A stretch of DNA of 32,186 nt from an uncultured bacterium (GTDB lineage Bacteria > Cyanobacteriota > Vampirovibrionia > Gastranaerophilales > Gastranaerophilaceae), in assembly GCA_902766105.1 (NCBI GenBank), contig CACXCI010000054.1:1-32186 (forward strand), in the 5' to 3' direction. Below are positions 6,929 to 15,100 of this stretch, one piece after another. Under the pieces are notes generated by a model. The model was not told the origin of the DNA, did not search any database, and saw nothing but the letters and a program-made list of their open reading frames with translations. Both the position numbers and the translations under genes were made by a program. Position 1 is the stretch's first letter, and every line of letters starts with the position of its first letter.

Positions 6929-7468
6929 ATGGATTTAAAAGGAACAAAGACTGAAAAAAATCTCCAAACAGCATTCGCCGGAGAATCACAAGCAAGAAAC
7001 AAATATACATATTTTGCATCAAAAGCCAAAAAAGATGGTTATGTTCAAATCAGCAAAATTTTTGAAGAAACAGCCAACAATGAAAAAGAACACGCTAAAA
7101 TATGGTTCAAATACTTAAACGGTGGAGAGATTGGCTCAACAATCGATAACTTGAAAGAAGCTGCTGCAGGTGAAAATTATGAATGGACAGATATGTATGC
7201 AGGCTTTGCAAAAGATGCAAAAGAAGAAGGATTCAATGAACTGGCAGAACTTTTTGAAGCTGTTGCCAAAATTGAAAAAGCACACGAACAAAGGTACAGA
7301 AAACTTTTAGCAAATATAGAAAACGGCGAAGTATTCAGAAAAATTGGTGAAAATGCTTGGGAATGTTCGAATTGTGGACATATTCACTATGGAGAAAAGG
7401 CGCCTGAGCTTTGTCCTGTTTGCAATCATCCGCAATCATATTTCTTTATTAAAGCTGAAAACTACTAG
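6929..7468 (+). CDS. Rubrerythrin
   Basis: This is a 179-residue non-haem iron protein that reduces hydrogen peroxide in anaerobes, taking electrons from rubredoxin or NADH-linked reductases. The N-terminal ferritin-like four-helix domain carries the diiron ligands (E19 in [10 protein letters not shown], the [11 protein letters not shown] stretch at 46-56, and the later [15 protein letters not shown] at 106-120). The C-terminal rubredoxin-like domain has C146-x2-C149 and C162-x2-C165. Length and domain order are canonical. A GAGGA site precedes the ATG. It marks an oxygen-sensitive lifestyle. A MITE-like element begins 30 bp after the stop. Confidence 0.96.
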   Translation: MDLKGTKTEKNLQTAFAGESQARNKYTYFASKAKKDGYVQISKIFEETANNEKEHAKIWFKYLNGGEIGSTIDNLKEAAAGENYEWTDMYAGFAKDAKEEGFNELAELFEAVAKIEKAHEQRYRKLLANIENGEVFRKIGENAWECSNCGHIHYGEKAPELCPVCNHPQSYFFIKAENY

Positions 7469-7497
7469 GGGTAAATTATTAGAAATAAATAAAAATA

Positions 7498-7680
7498 GGT
7501 AGTTATATAATTTCCACTAAATTAAAGTCTCAGAATATCAAGGAATAAATGTGTAAAATTATCCAATTATGAGATTCTTCGGGGCAAAATCTTACATCAT
7601 TCAGAGCGAAGCGTGGTATCTAAAGATTTTACCCCTCTGAATGACAAAAATATATTTTGCGGGAATTTCTATATAAATCC
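7498..7680. mobile_element. MITE-like element, copy 1
   Basis: This is a 183-bp non-coding unit. Its left end (GGTAGTTATATAATTTCC) and right end (TATATAAATCC, with GGGAATTTC just inside) are imperfect inverted repeats. The core GGGGCAAAATCTT ... AAGATTTTACCCC is itself a large hairpin carrying TCATTCAGAGCGAAGCGTGG. A second copy lies at 21892..22041 with the same ends and core but a shorter left arm. There is no transposase nearby. The core phrase resembles repeats found between genes in many bacteria. Copy 1 separates rubrerythrin from nadB. Confidence 0.6.
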
Positions 7681-7689
7681 TAAACAAAT

Positions 7690-7720
7690 AAAGAGAGTAA
7701 AATTAAAATTACTCTCTTTT
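7690..7720 (+). terminator. Hairpin terminator before nadB
   Basis: AAAGAGAGTAA and TTACTCTCTTT form an 11-bp stem with an 8-base loop, followed by TATTTTGTTTG. It would end transcripts coming from rubrerythrin through the MITE-like element. Confidence 0.7.
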
Positions 7721-7774
7721 ATTTTGTTTGTCATATAATAAAAAGGATACATTACTCAAGGTATTAAACATAAA

Positions 7775-9382
7775 ATGAAACAAACAAAATATTCGGCAAT
7801 AGTAATAGGAAGCGGGATTGCAGGTTTATACTCCGCATTAAAAATAGAACAGCAATTAAATTTGCCTGACGGAGTTTTACTTGTTACAAAATCAAAACTT
7901 GGAGAGAGTAACTCATATTACGCTCAAGGCGGGATGGTTGCCGTATTAAAAGACAACAAAAACGACTCTGTTGAATCTCACATATCGGATACAATTAAAG
8001 CCGGCGCAGGTTTATCCGAGTTGGAAACTATAAAATTTATAAGCGAAAATTCCGATAAAGTTGTGAAAGATTTACTTACTTTCGGGGTTGAATTTGACAG
8101 GGATGAAAACGGCAATTTCACATTAACAAAAGAGGCTGCCCATAGTGTAAATCGAATTCTGCATTCTGGCGGAGATGCAACAGGCAGACAAATGGAAATT
8201 GCTCTTTGTAATGCCGTAAAAAATAATCCCGGAATAACTATATATGAAAATACAACAGCAATTGATTTACTGGTTAAAGATAACAATTGCCACGGAGTAA
8301 TTTTATATATAAATAATGAATATCAAGCGGTATATTCTCACACAGTTATTCTTGCAACAGGCGGATTAGGGCAATTGTACAAATACACAACAAATCCTAT
8401 TGGTGCAACAGGGGATGGATTTGCTATTGCATACAGAGCCGGAGCGGTTTTGCAAGATATGGAATTTGTTCAGTTTCACCCGACAGCACTCGCTTTTGAT
8501 GATGAGAAAAATCACAACAGATTTCTTATATCCGAAGCCGTTCGAGGAGAAGGTGCAAAATTATGTGATAAAAACGGTTATGAATATATGATAAACTACC
8601 ATCCTCTAAAAGAACTTGCACCAAGAGATATCGTTGCCCGTGCAAATTTTTGCCAAATGAGAGATAATAAAGTTCCAAATGTATTTTTGAATGCTACCGT
8701 CATAGGAAAAGAAAAATTATTAAAAAGATTTCCGACAATATCAGAAAAATGCCTTGAAAAAGGAATTGATATTTCAAAGGATTTAATCCCTGTTGCGCCT
8801 GCGGCTCACTACTTTATGGGCGGAATAAAAACAAACATAAAAGGGGAAACCTCGATTAATGGACTTTATGCGGTAGGAGAAGTTTCATCAACCGGTCTGC
8901 ACGGCGGTAACAGATTAGCCAGCAATTCTTTATTAGAATGTGTTGTTTGCGCTTATGAAGTGGCGCAATATTTAAAAAATAAAGACCTGTCTCGAATTTC
9001 AAATAACAATTTTGATGAAAGTCTTTCAAAATACGATACTCAAACACAGCCTATTTCATCAGATACTAATAAAATCAAAAAAGAATTACAAAATATTATG
9101 TGGGAAAATGTTGGAATCTTCCGAAATGGAAAAAATCTTCAAATAGCTGATGATAAAGTTCAAAATTTTCTGCACCTGTTTGAAAATAAATATAAATTAG
9201 CTACAAAAGAAGAATATGAACTTAAAAATATGCTGACAACAGCAAATCTTATAATAAAATCAGCATTAAAAAGAAAAGAATCCAGAGGTTCACATTATCG
9301 TACAGATTATCCTGAAATCGGAAATATAAGTGAACACAGTTTGATAATACAAAATAAAGGAGAAATAAATTTTGTTAAGTAA
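7775..9382 (+). CDS. nadB: L-aspartate oxidase
   Basis: This flavoenzyme oxidises L-aspartate to iminoaspartate, the first step of de novo NAD synthesis; in anaerobes it can use fumarate as acceptor. The 535-residue protein has the FAD-binding GSGIAG (12-17), SNSYYAQGG, HSVNRILHSGGDATGRQME, FHPTAL, EAVRGEGA, APRDIVARA, PAAHYFMGGI and GLYAVGEVSSTGLHGGNRLASNSLLEC motifs in the order of the succinate dehydrogenase/fumarate reductase flavoprotein superfamily. The active-site HPTAL and RGEGA motifs with the R-D-I-V-A-R helix are intact. A TATAAT box at about 7734 is a candidate promoter. nadC overlaps its 3' end. nadA is not in the window. Confidence 0.96.
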   Translation: MKQTKYSAIVIGSGIAGLYSALKIEQQLNLPDGVLLVTKSKLGESNSYYAQGGMVAVLKDNKNDSVESHISDTIKAGAGLSELETIKFISENSDKVVKDLLTFGVEFDRDENGNFTLTKEAAHSVNRILHSGGDATGRQMEIALCNAVKNNPGITIYENTTAIDLLVKDNNCHGVILYINNEYQAVYSHTVILATGGLGQLYKYTTNPIGATGDGFAIAYRAGAVLQDMEFVQFHPTALAFDDEKNHNRFLISEAVRGEGAKLCDKNGYEYMINYHPLKELAPRDIVARANFCQMRDNKVPNVFLNATVIGKEKLLKRFPTISEKCLEKGIDISKDLIPVAPAAHYFMGGIKTNIKGETSINGLYAVGEVSSTGLHGGNRLASNSLLECVVCAYEVAQYLKNKDLSRISNNNFDESLSKYDTQTQPISSDTNKIKKELQNIMWENVGIFRNGKNLQIADDKVQNFLHLFENKYKLATKEEYELKNMLTTANLIIKSALKRKESRGSHYRTDYPEIGNISEHSLIIQNKGEINFVK

Positions 9383-10202
9383 ATTTTTTGTAGAAGATCA
9401 CGTTAAATCAGCATTAATGGAAGATATCGGATTTGGCGATATAACGACAGAAAGTATTGTTACCGAAGATAAAATTTTTGAAGCCTCACTTGTTTCGAGG
9501 GTAGAAGGAATAATTTGCGGACTTGAGGTTTTTAAAACGGTATTTAAAATTTTATCAGATAAGGTCGAGGTAAACCTCATTTTTAAAGACGGCGACAAAA
9601 TAAAAAAAGGCGATATTTTAGCAACATTGAAAGGTCCAGGCAAATATCTTTTACTTGGCGAAAGAGTTGCTCTTAACTACATCCAGAGAATGAGCGGTAT
9701 TGCAACAGAAACTCATAAATATCAACAGGCTATAGGTGATTTACCCTGTAAAATTGTTGATACAAGAAAAACAACGCCAAATTTCAGAGCCTTTGAAAAA
9801 TATTCAGTAAAAATCGGAGGCGGTTTTTTGCACAGATTTAATTTATCAGATTGCGCAATGATTAAAGATAACCATATCAAAGTTGCAGGTTCTGTAACAA
9901 ACGCCATAAATCTTGTTAAACAAAATTTATCTCACGCACACAAAATAGAACTTGAATGTGATACAATAGAACAAATTAAAGAAGCTCTGCCGTTGGGAGT
10001 TGATATTATAATGCTTGATAACATGACATTAGAGCAAATGAAGGAAGCTGTTGAATTAATTAACCACAGAGCAATTGTCGAAGCAAGCGGCGGAGTAAAT
10101 TTGGATACCGTCAGAAAGATTGCGGAGTGCGGAGTGGATATAATCTCATCAAGCGCTATTGTTGCAAAAGCTCCGGCTCTTGATATTGCATTAGATATGT
10201 AA
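9372..10202 (+). CDS. nadC: Nicotinate-nucleotide pyrophosphorylase (quinolinate phosphoribosyltransferase)
   Basis: The enzyme converts quinolinate and PRPP to nicotinate mononucleotide, CO2 and PPi. This is 276 residues with a TTG start. TTG is chosen because an AAAGGAG site lies about nine bases upstream and no ATG lies nearby. Motifs: EDIGFGDITTE near the N-terminus, NYIQRMSGIAT, VDTRKTTPNFRAFEKYSVKIGGG (residues 134-156, phosphate and quinolinate site), DNHI, ELECDT and IMLDNM. It overlaps nadB by 11 bases in another frame, so the two are translationally coupled. Length is canonical. Confidence 0.96.
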   Translation: MLSKFFVEDHVKSALMEDIGFGDITTESIVTEDKIFEASLVSRVEGIICGLEVFKTVFKILSDKVEVNLIFKDGDKIKKGDILATLKGPGKYLLLGERVALNYIQRMSGIATETHKYQQAIGDLPCKIVDTRKTTPNFRAFEKYSVKIGGGFLHRFNLSDCAMIKDNHIKVAGSVTNAINLVKQNLSHAHKIELECDTIEQIKEALPLGVDIIMLDNMTLEQMKEAVELINHRAIVEASGGVNLDTVRKIAECGVDIISSSAIVAKAPALDIALDM

Positions 10203-10270
10203 CAGTAAAATTAATATATTACGAAAAATAAAACAAATAAAATATTTTGTACTAAAACCCATACTATTTA

Positions 10271-10279
10271 TGATACAAT
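10271..10279 (+). promoter_or_regulatory. Extended -10 promoter of the GH57 gene
   Basis: TGATACAAT (10271-10279) is an extended -10 element. No convincing -35 lies at 17 bp, as is usual for this class. An AAGGG ribosome-binding site follows before the ATG at 10302. Confidence 0.5.
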
Positions 10280-10301
10280 ATAGCCATAAGGGTTAAGTTA
10301 T

Positions 10302-12551
10302 ATGATGAGTCAGTCGAAAAAATTATCCATAGCTTTTTTATGGCACATGCACCAACCTGTCTACCAATTGTCCGTAAATGGCGACTATTTAATGCCATGG
10401 GTAAGATTACATGCGGTTAAAGATTATTTGGATATGGCTCTTTGGGTTAAAAAATTTGAAAAATTGAAACTTAATTTCAATTTTGTACCTGTTTTGCTGG
10501 ATTCTATCATAGAATATGGAGAAAACGGCGCTCATGATATACATTCAAGAATGACAGTTATCCCGCAGGATAAGCTGACAGAAGAAGACAAAATCTTTAT
10601 CCTAACCAATTTTTTTGACGCAAATTATCAAACAATGATACTGCCTAATGATGAATACCACAGGCTATACAAAATAGTACAATCCGATAATCTAAGCGAT
10701 ACATCAATTTTGACAAACCAAGAATATGCGGATTTGACAGCATTATTCAATTTGGCCTGGATTGATCCGTCTTTTAAAACGACAAATCCTGATTTAAAAA
10801 GATTAGTAAAAAAAGGTAAAAATTATACACTTGAAGATAGAATTCAAATAATCGAAATTCAAAGAAGTATTATTAGAAAAATTATACCAACGTTAAAAAA
10901 ATTTGTCGAAAAAAATAAAATTGAAATTACGACCAGCCCTTATTATCACCCGATTTTGCCAATTTTGCTGGATTACAAAAATATCAAAAAAAATGGGACA
11001 GATGATGATATTTCAAACCTAAAAACAGAATTAGATGCAAAAATACAGACAAAGATGGCACTTGACAGAATTGAAGAGATTTTTGGCAAACGTCCGAGAG
11101 GTATTTGGCCATCAGAACAATGCGTAAACGGAAAAACACTGGATATGCTCAGCAGCTTAGGTGTTGAATGGTCGATTTCAGATGAAGGTATTCTTGCAAA
11201 CACAATCAATTTTGAGTTTGAACACGATTTCAAAGCGTATGTACAAGAACCTTATCACCTTTTAAAAACATATCGCTATAAAACAAAAAACTCCGATATA
11301 AAAATGATTTTCAGAGAATCAACAATTCCAAATCTTATAAGTTTTGAATACCAAAATCACAATCCGATTGCAACAGCGAATGATTTATACGACAGAATAA
11401 AAATAATGCAAAGCAAAATTCTGTCATCACCAGATAATGAACATTTGCTGACTATCGCTCTTGATGGGGAAAATTGCTGGGAAAATTATCTGGAGGATGG
11501 TGCATCATTTTTAAAAACTTTATACACACTTATAACAGAAGACAGTACCTTAGAAACAGTTTTAATAAGTGATTATCTGGAAAACACAAAAGAAGATAAA
11601 CCGTTAAATAAAATATCGGCAGGCTCTTGGATTAACAGAAACTTTAAATTATGGATAGACGAACCTGTAAAAGATTTGGCTTGGACATATTTAAGACGCG
11701 TCAGACACGATTTCTCGGATTTTGTAAAAAGAGAACCCTTAAATCCAAATATTGAAGCAGCAAGAAAAGAACTTTTTATATGCGAAGGCAGCGATTGGTA
11801 CTGGTGGTACGGAGAGCCAAATGATTCCGGCAGGGACAATATTTTTGATTTTATATTTAGAAATCACTTGAAAAACATATACAAATATCTGGGACTTAGC
11901 TGTCCTTCGTATTTAGATGATCCATTGTCTGATATGTCGACCTCTAAGCCGTCTAAATATCCTCGATCAAAGATTACACCAACAATCAACGGAAAGTCTG
12001 TAACCACTGAAGAAGATATCTGGAATAACGCAGGTTTTATAGAAATTCCTGACGGTCCTGTTTTGAGAGAGTCAAAATTATTTGATAAAATCAGATTTGG
12101 GAATGATGATGAAAATTTCTATCTGAAATTCCACTTAAATAAATACATAAAAGAAAATCCGCAACTAACCAAACGAACATACCAAATGTATATCTACACA
12201 AGAAAAGCCAATCACAAACAGGATTTGGCACCGGTAAGACTCATTAATAAAACTAAAAATATATCACCCGTTTCTATGGAAAAATTTCATAACGAAATAC
12301 AAATTGCTATCAGAAACGATAAGATTCAACTGTTGCGATTGATAAGAGCAATACCCGGTGATATGTGGGTATTGGAGCAATCTAAACCAATAGAAACTGC
12401 TTATGATGAAGTATTGGATTTAAAAATTCCGTTTGATTTGTTAGGAGTAAAACATGGAGAATCTTTGGAATTTCTATTTATTAATGCAAATTACGGAATA
12501 AAAGACTTTTATATTCCAAACGAGATGGTATTATCCCTAACAAGAGGATAA
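10302..12551 (+). CDS. Glycoside hydrolase family 57 alpha-glucan enzyme
   Basis: This is a 749-residue cytoplasmic protein with no signal peptide. GH57 members cleave or transfer alpha-glucans (alpha-amylase, glucanotransferase, branching enzyme). The N-terminal LWHMHQPVY is conserved region 1. GIWPSEQC carries the likely nucleophile E272, and ALDGENCWENY carries the likely acid/base D388. The barrel is followed by a helical region with many Trp (WYWWYGEP) and a C-terminal beta-rich domain that may bind glucan. Length and architecture resemble the roughly 740-residue GH57 proteins of cyanobacteria. It probably works on intracellular glycogen, but substrate and reaction type cannot be fixed from sequence. 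It converges on mnmA with a 6-bp gap. Confidence 0.88.
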   Translation: MMSQSKKLSIAFLWHMHQPVYQLSVNGDYLMPWVRLHAVKDYLDMALWVKKFEKLKLNFNFVPVLLDSIIEYGENGAHDIHSRMTVIPQDKLTEEDKIFILTNFFDANYQTMILPNDEYHRLYKIVQSDNLSDTSILTNQEYADLTALFNLAWIDPSFKTTNPDLKRLVKKGKNYTLEDRIQIIEIQRSIIRKIIPTLKKFVEKNKIEITTSPYYHPILPILLDYKNIKKNGTDDDISNLKTELDAKIQTKMALDRIEEIFGKRPRGIWPSEQCVNGKTLDMLSSLGVEWSISDEGILANTINFEFEHDFKAYVQEPYHLLKTYRYKTKNSDIKMIFRESTIPNLISFEYQNHNPIATANDLYDRIKIMQSKILSSPDNEHLLTIALDGENCWENYLEDGASFLKTLYTLITEDSTLETVLISDYLENTKEDKPLNKISAGSWINRNFKLWIDEPVKDLAWTYLRRVRHDFSDFVKREPLNPNIEAARKELFICEGSDWYWWYGEPNDSGRDNIFDFIFRNHLKNIYKYLGLSCPSYLDDPLSDMSTSKPSKYPRSKITPTINGKSVTTEEDIWNNAGFIEIPDGPVLRESKLFDKIRFGNDDENFYLKFHLNKYIKENPQLTKRTYQMYIYTRKANHKQDLAPVRLINKTKNISPVSMEKFHNEIQIAIRNDKIQLLRLIRAIPGDMWVLEQSKPIETAYDEVLDLKIPFDLLGVKHGESLEFLFINANYGIKDFYIPNEMVLSLTRG

Positions 12552-12557
12552 CATTCC

Positions 12558-13604
12558 TTATATGACAACCCCTCCGCCTATTAAATGACCATCTGAAATG
12601 TCATATATTACACCTGCCTGACCTGATGTAATTGAATTTATTGCTTCATAAAATTCAATTTCTGCAATATCATCTAAAATCGTTATATGGGCTTTTTTTG
12701 CAGGCATGTTATAGCGAATTTTTACATTCGCATCAAATTCATTTTGATATATAGGATACGAAAAATTCAAATCCTTGATTGCAAGACGTTTTTTATAGTC
12801 ATCCTCACGCTTTCCAAGATAAACAATATTTTTTTCTGCATCAATGTCGATAACATACAGTGGGTATGGCGCTGCAATTCCAATTCCTTTTCTTTGTCCG
12901 ATTGTATATTGATAATGACCACTATGAGTACCAAGCTTTTTACCGGTTGGAATTTCTATAAAATCACCTTTCATTTCACCAAATTTATCGATTAAATATT
13001 TCTTTGTTGTATTTGGTTTTTGAATAAAACAAATATCTTGACTTTCTTTAGAGGATTTTGGCGGCAGGTCGTATTCAAACGCTAAATTACGCACATCATC
13101 TTTTCTGTATTCATACAGCGGGAAAACTGTTTTAGATAGTTCTTTTTGCCCTAATCTATACAAAAAATATAACTGATCTTTATGTTCATCTTTTGCAGGG
13201 TACAATTTGTAAATTCCGTCAACACATCTTATATCTGCATAATGCCCCGTTGCAAAAACATCAGCACCAAGCTCATTTATGGCATAATCAAATATTTCTC
13301 CCCATTTAATGAATTGATTACAAACGATACAAGGATTTGGGGTTTGCCCATTTTTGTATGAATTTATAAAATAATCAATAACTTTTTGTTGAAATTTTCC
13401 ACATACATCTAAAACATAATGTTTGATACCAAGTTTATCAGCAACCTGTTTTGCATTTTGACAAATTATATCAGCAGCGGATGTGTTTACCATTCTGCCG
13501 GTCAAACCAATCACATTATACCCTTTTTTTTGCAAAAGCAATGCAGTAACCGAGCTGTCTACCCCGCCTGATAATGCTACAACTGCTGTTTTTTTATCTG
13601 CCAT
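12558..13604 (-). CDS. mnmA: tRNA-specific 2-thiouridylase
   Basis: MnmA thiolates U34 of the Glu, Gln and Lys tRNAs, using ATP and sulfur relayed from a cysteine desulfurase. The 348-residue protein has the PP-loop LSGGVDSS (11-18), TPNPCIVCN with catalytic C95, ATGHYADI, DQLYFLYRL and SQDICFI with the second catalytic cysteine, C192. A C-terminal beta-barrel includes GQRKGIGIA and ends with the TSGQAGVIY motif. It starts 10 bases after the stop of the homocitrate synthase-like gene and uses an AGAG site in that gap, so the two are probably co-transcribed. No cysteine desulfurase is adjacent. Confidence 0.95.
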   Translation of the reverse strand: MADKKTAVVALSGGVDSSVTALLLQKKGYNVIGLTGRMVNTSAADIICQNAKQVADKLGIKHYVLDVCGKFQQKVIDYFINSYKNGQTPNPCIVCNQFIKWGEIFDYAINELGADVFATGHYADIRCVDGIYKLYPAKDEHKDQLYFLYRLGQKELSKTVFPLYEYRKDDVRNLAFEYDLPPKSSKESQDICFIQKPNTTKKYLIDKFGEMKGDFIEIPTGKKLGTHSGHYQYTIGQRKGIGIAAPYPLYVIDIDAEKNIVYLGKREDDYKKRLAIKDLNFSYPIYQNEFDANVKIRYNMPAKKAHITILDDIAEIEFYEAINSITSGQAGVIYDISDGHLIGGGVVI

Positions 13605-13614
13605 AATATTTTCT

Positions 13615-14925
13615 CTAAATTATATTAACAGGCGGATTTAACTTTTCAGCTTCAACCCTGTCTTTTATTGCACCAATTGGCTCGTAATAAGGAGATACAG
13701 TCATTACTTTAGCTGCAACATCCGGAAAATAATAAATGAATTTTAATTCACTCTTAGTCAGAGGCTTTTGAGTATGGACATTTGCATATCGTGCAAGTTC
13801 AAGAATATTTCTTGCTTCATGTTCATCCTTAAATTCAATTTCCAAATTGTTATAAACGTTTCTAAAGCCTTTAATACCGCCATATTCACCTGTTGTAATC
13901 ATACGACCTGTTTCAATGATTTCCGGTTCACCTCTGCCCAATTCTTCAAAATCATAAAGTTCGTAATTTCTCCTGTCTTTTAAAGCACCATCAGCGTGGA
14001 TACCTGATTCATGAGCAAAAGCATTATCACCAACAGCCGGCTGATTCATCGGAATCGGAACGCCAAAAGCATAAGCAGTGTATTTGGCAATTTTCCACGC
14101 TCTGTCTAGTCGTATATTTTCATCTATCTTATATTTACCCTTAAAACCGGCTGATTTTAAGCAAGCTAATAAACAAGAAACCAAATCCGCATTTCCGGCA
14201 CGTTCGCCCATTCCGTTTATTGCAGTATTTATATAAGCATCAACACCGGCATCAATTGCGGCTTTTGCACCCATAACAGAACAAGCTGTTGCCATACCCA
14301 AATCATTATGAAAGTGCATTTCAATCGGCATTTCTGTCGCTTTTGCTATTTTATATATTCTGTCATAAGTTGTCTGAGGATCTTCATAACCCAAGGTATC
14401 ACAATATCTAAAACGATATGCTCCTGATTTTTTTGCCTCTTTTGCATACTTGATTAAATAATCCAAATCACTACGGGAAGCATCTTCGGCATTTACCCCG
14501 ACAATTTTTGCGCCCTTATCAATTGCACATTCTACGGCTTCTTTGGTCATTCTTATAATATCATCCGGAGTTTTTTTACCCAGATATTTTCCATGAATCA
14601 TCTGTTCTGAAGTTGATTGAGATAAATTAACATACTTTAATTCAGGAACATTTTTGAAGGACTGCTCAACATCTGATGCAATACCTCTCATCCAACCTGA
14701 TAATTTTGTAGTCGCAATTACTCCTCTTTTTACCAATTCTAAATTACCGTTTAAATAATTTAATTCGTGCTGTGTTGTTGGAAACCCAAATTCTGATTGA
14801 GTGATACCCATATCATTCAGCATTAAATTTATTATGGTTTTTTGAAGTTTTGCCAAGCCTAAGCGAGATGTCTGCACACCATCTCGGTTTGTTACATCTA
14901 CAAAATATATTCTGTTATCTGACAT
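13615..14925 (-). CDS. Homocitrate synthase / 2-isopropylmalate synthase family protein
   Basis: This is 436 residues from the ATG at 14925. That start has an AGAGGT site upstream and begins MSDNRIYFVDVTNRDGVQ; the in-frame ATG at 14973 lies above the promoter. Enzymes of this DRE-TIM family condense acetyl-CoA with a 2-oxo acid. Seen here: the metal and substrate motif DVTNRDGVQ, the HFHND motif of the barrel (metal ligands), NGMGERAGNAD, and HESGIHADG in the C-terminal region. The sequence is closest in style to NifV-like homocitrate synthases rather than full-length LeuA, since the LeuA regulatory domain is absent. 2-oxoglutarate or 2-oxoisovalerate are both possible substrates. No nif or leu genes are near; mnmA follows directly. 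Confidence 0.85.
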   Translation of the reverse strand: MSDNRIYFVDVTNRDGVQTSRLGLAKLQKTIINLMLNDMGITQSEFGFPTTQHELNYLNGNLELVKRGVIATTKLSGWMRGIASDVEQSFKNVPELKYVNLSQSTSEQMIHGKYLGKKTPDDIIRMTKEAVECAIDKGAKIVGVNAEDASRSDLDYLIKYAKEAKKSGAYRFRYCDTLGYEDPQTTYDRIYKIAKATEMPIEMHFHNDLGMATACSVMGAKAAIDAGVDAYINTAINGMGERAGNADLVSCLLACLKSAGFKGKYKIDENIRLDRAWKIAKYTAYAFGVPIPMNQPAVGDNAFAHESGIHADGALKDRRNYELYDFEELGRGEPEIIETGRMITTGEYGGIKGFRNVYNNLEIEFKDEHEARNILELARYANVHTQKPLTKSELKFIYYFPDVAAKVMTVSPYYEPIGAIKDRVEAEKLNPPVNII

Positions 14926-14946
14926 ATTATTACCTCTTTTGACTAC

Positions 14947-14955
14947 ATTATACCA
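14947..14955 (-). promoter_or_regulatory. Extended -10 promoter of the homocitrate synthase-like gene
   Basis: On the minus strand, TGGTATAAT (14955..14947) is an extended -10 element. The ATG at 14925 and its AGAGGT site follow at normal distances. The position rules out the longer in-frame start at 14973. Confidence 0.6.
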
Positions 14956-15018
14956 TGAAAATCTCATTGCCACAGAAAAGTTCTTAAAGCCTTCTCTGTA
15001 ATTACCAATTGTATTTTT

Positions 15019-15045
15019 CCCCCCCCCTTACATTTACCTCCCCCC
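15019..15045 (+). repeat. C-homopolymer tracts upstream of the TPR gene promoter
   Basis: Nine consecutive C (15019-15027) and six C (15040-15045) occur in an otherwise AT-rich divergent spacer. The second tract ends two bases before the -35 box of the TPR gene promoter. Such tracts are prone to slippage. Confidence 0.7.
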
Positions 15046-15047
15046 TC

Positions 15048-15076
15048 TTGATTTTTTGCCAAAATTTAATTAAAAT
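15048..15076 (+). promoter_or_regulatory. Sigma-70-like promoter of the TPR gene
   Basis: TTGATT (15048-15053), a 17-bp spacer and TAAAAT (15071-15076) give a well-formed promoter. The leader to the ATG at 15101 is short and has only a weak purine stretch as ribosome-binding site. Confidence 0.55.
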
Positions 15077-15100
15077 ACTTGATAAGCGGATAGTTAAATT

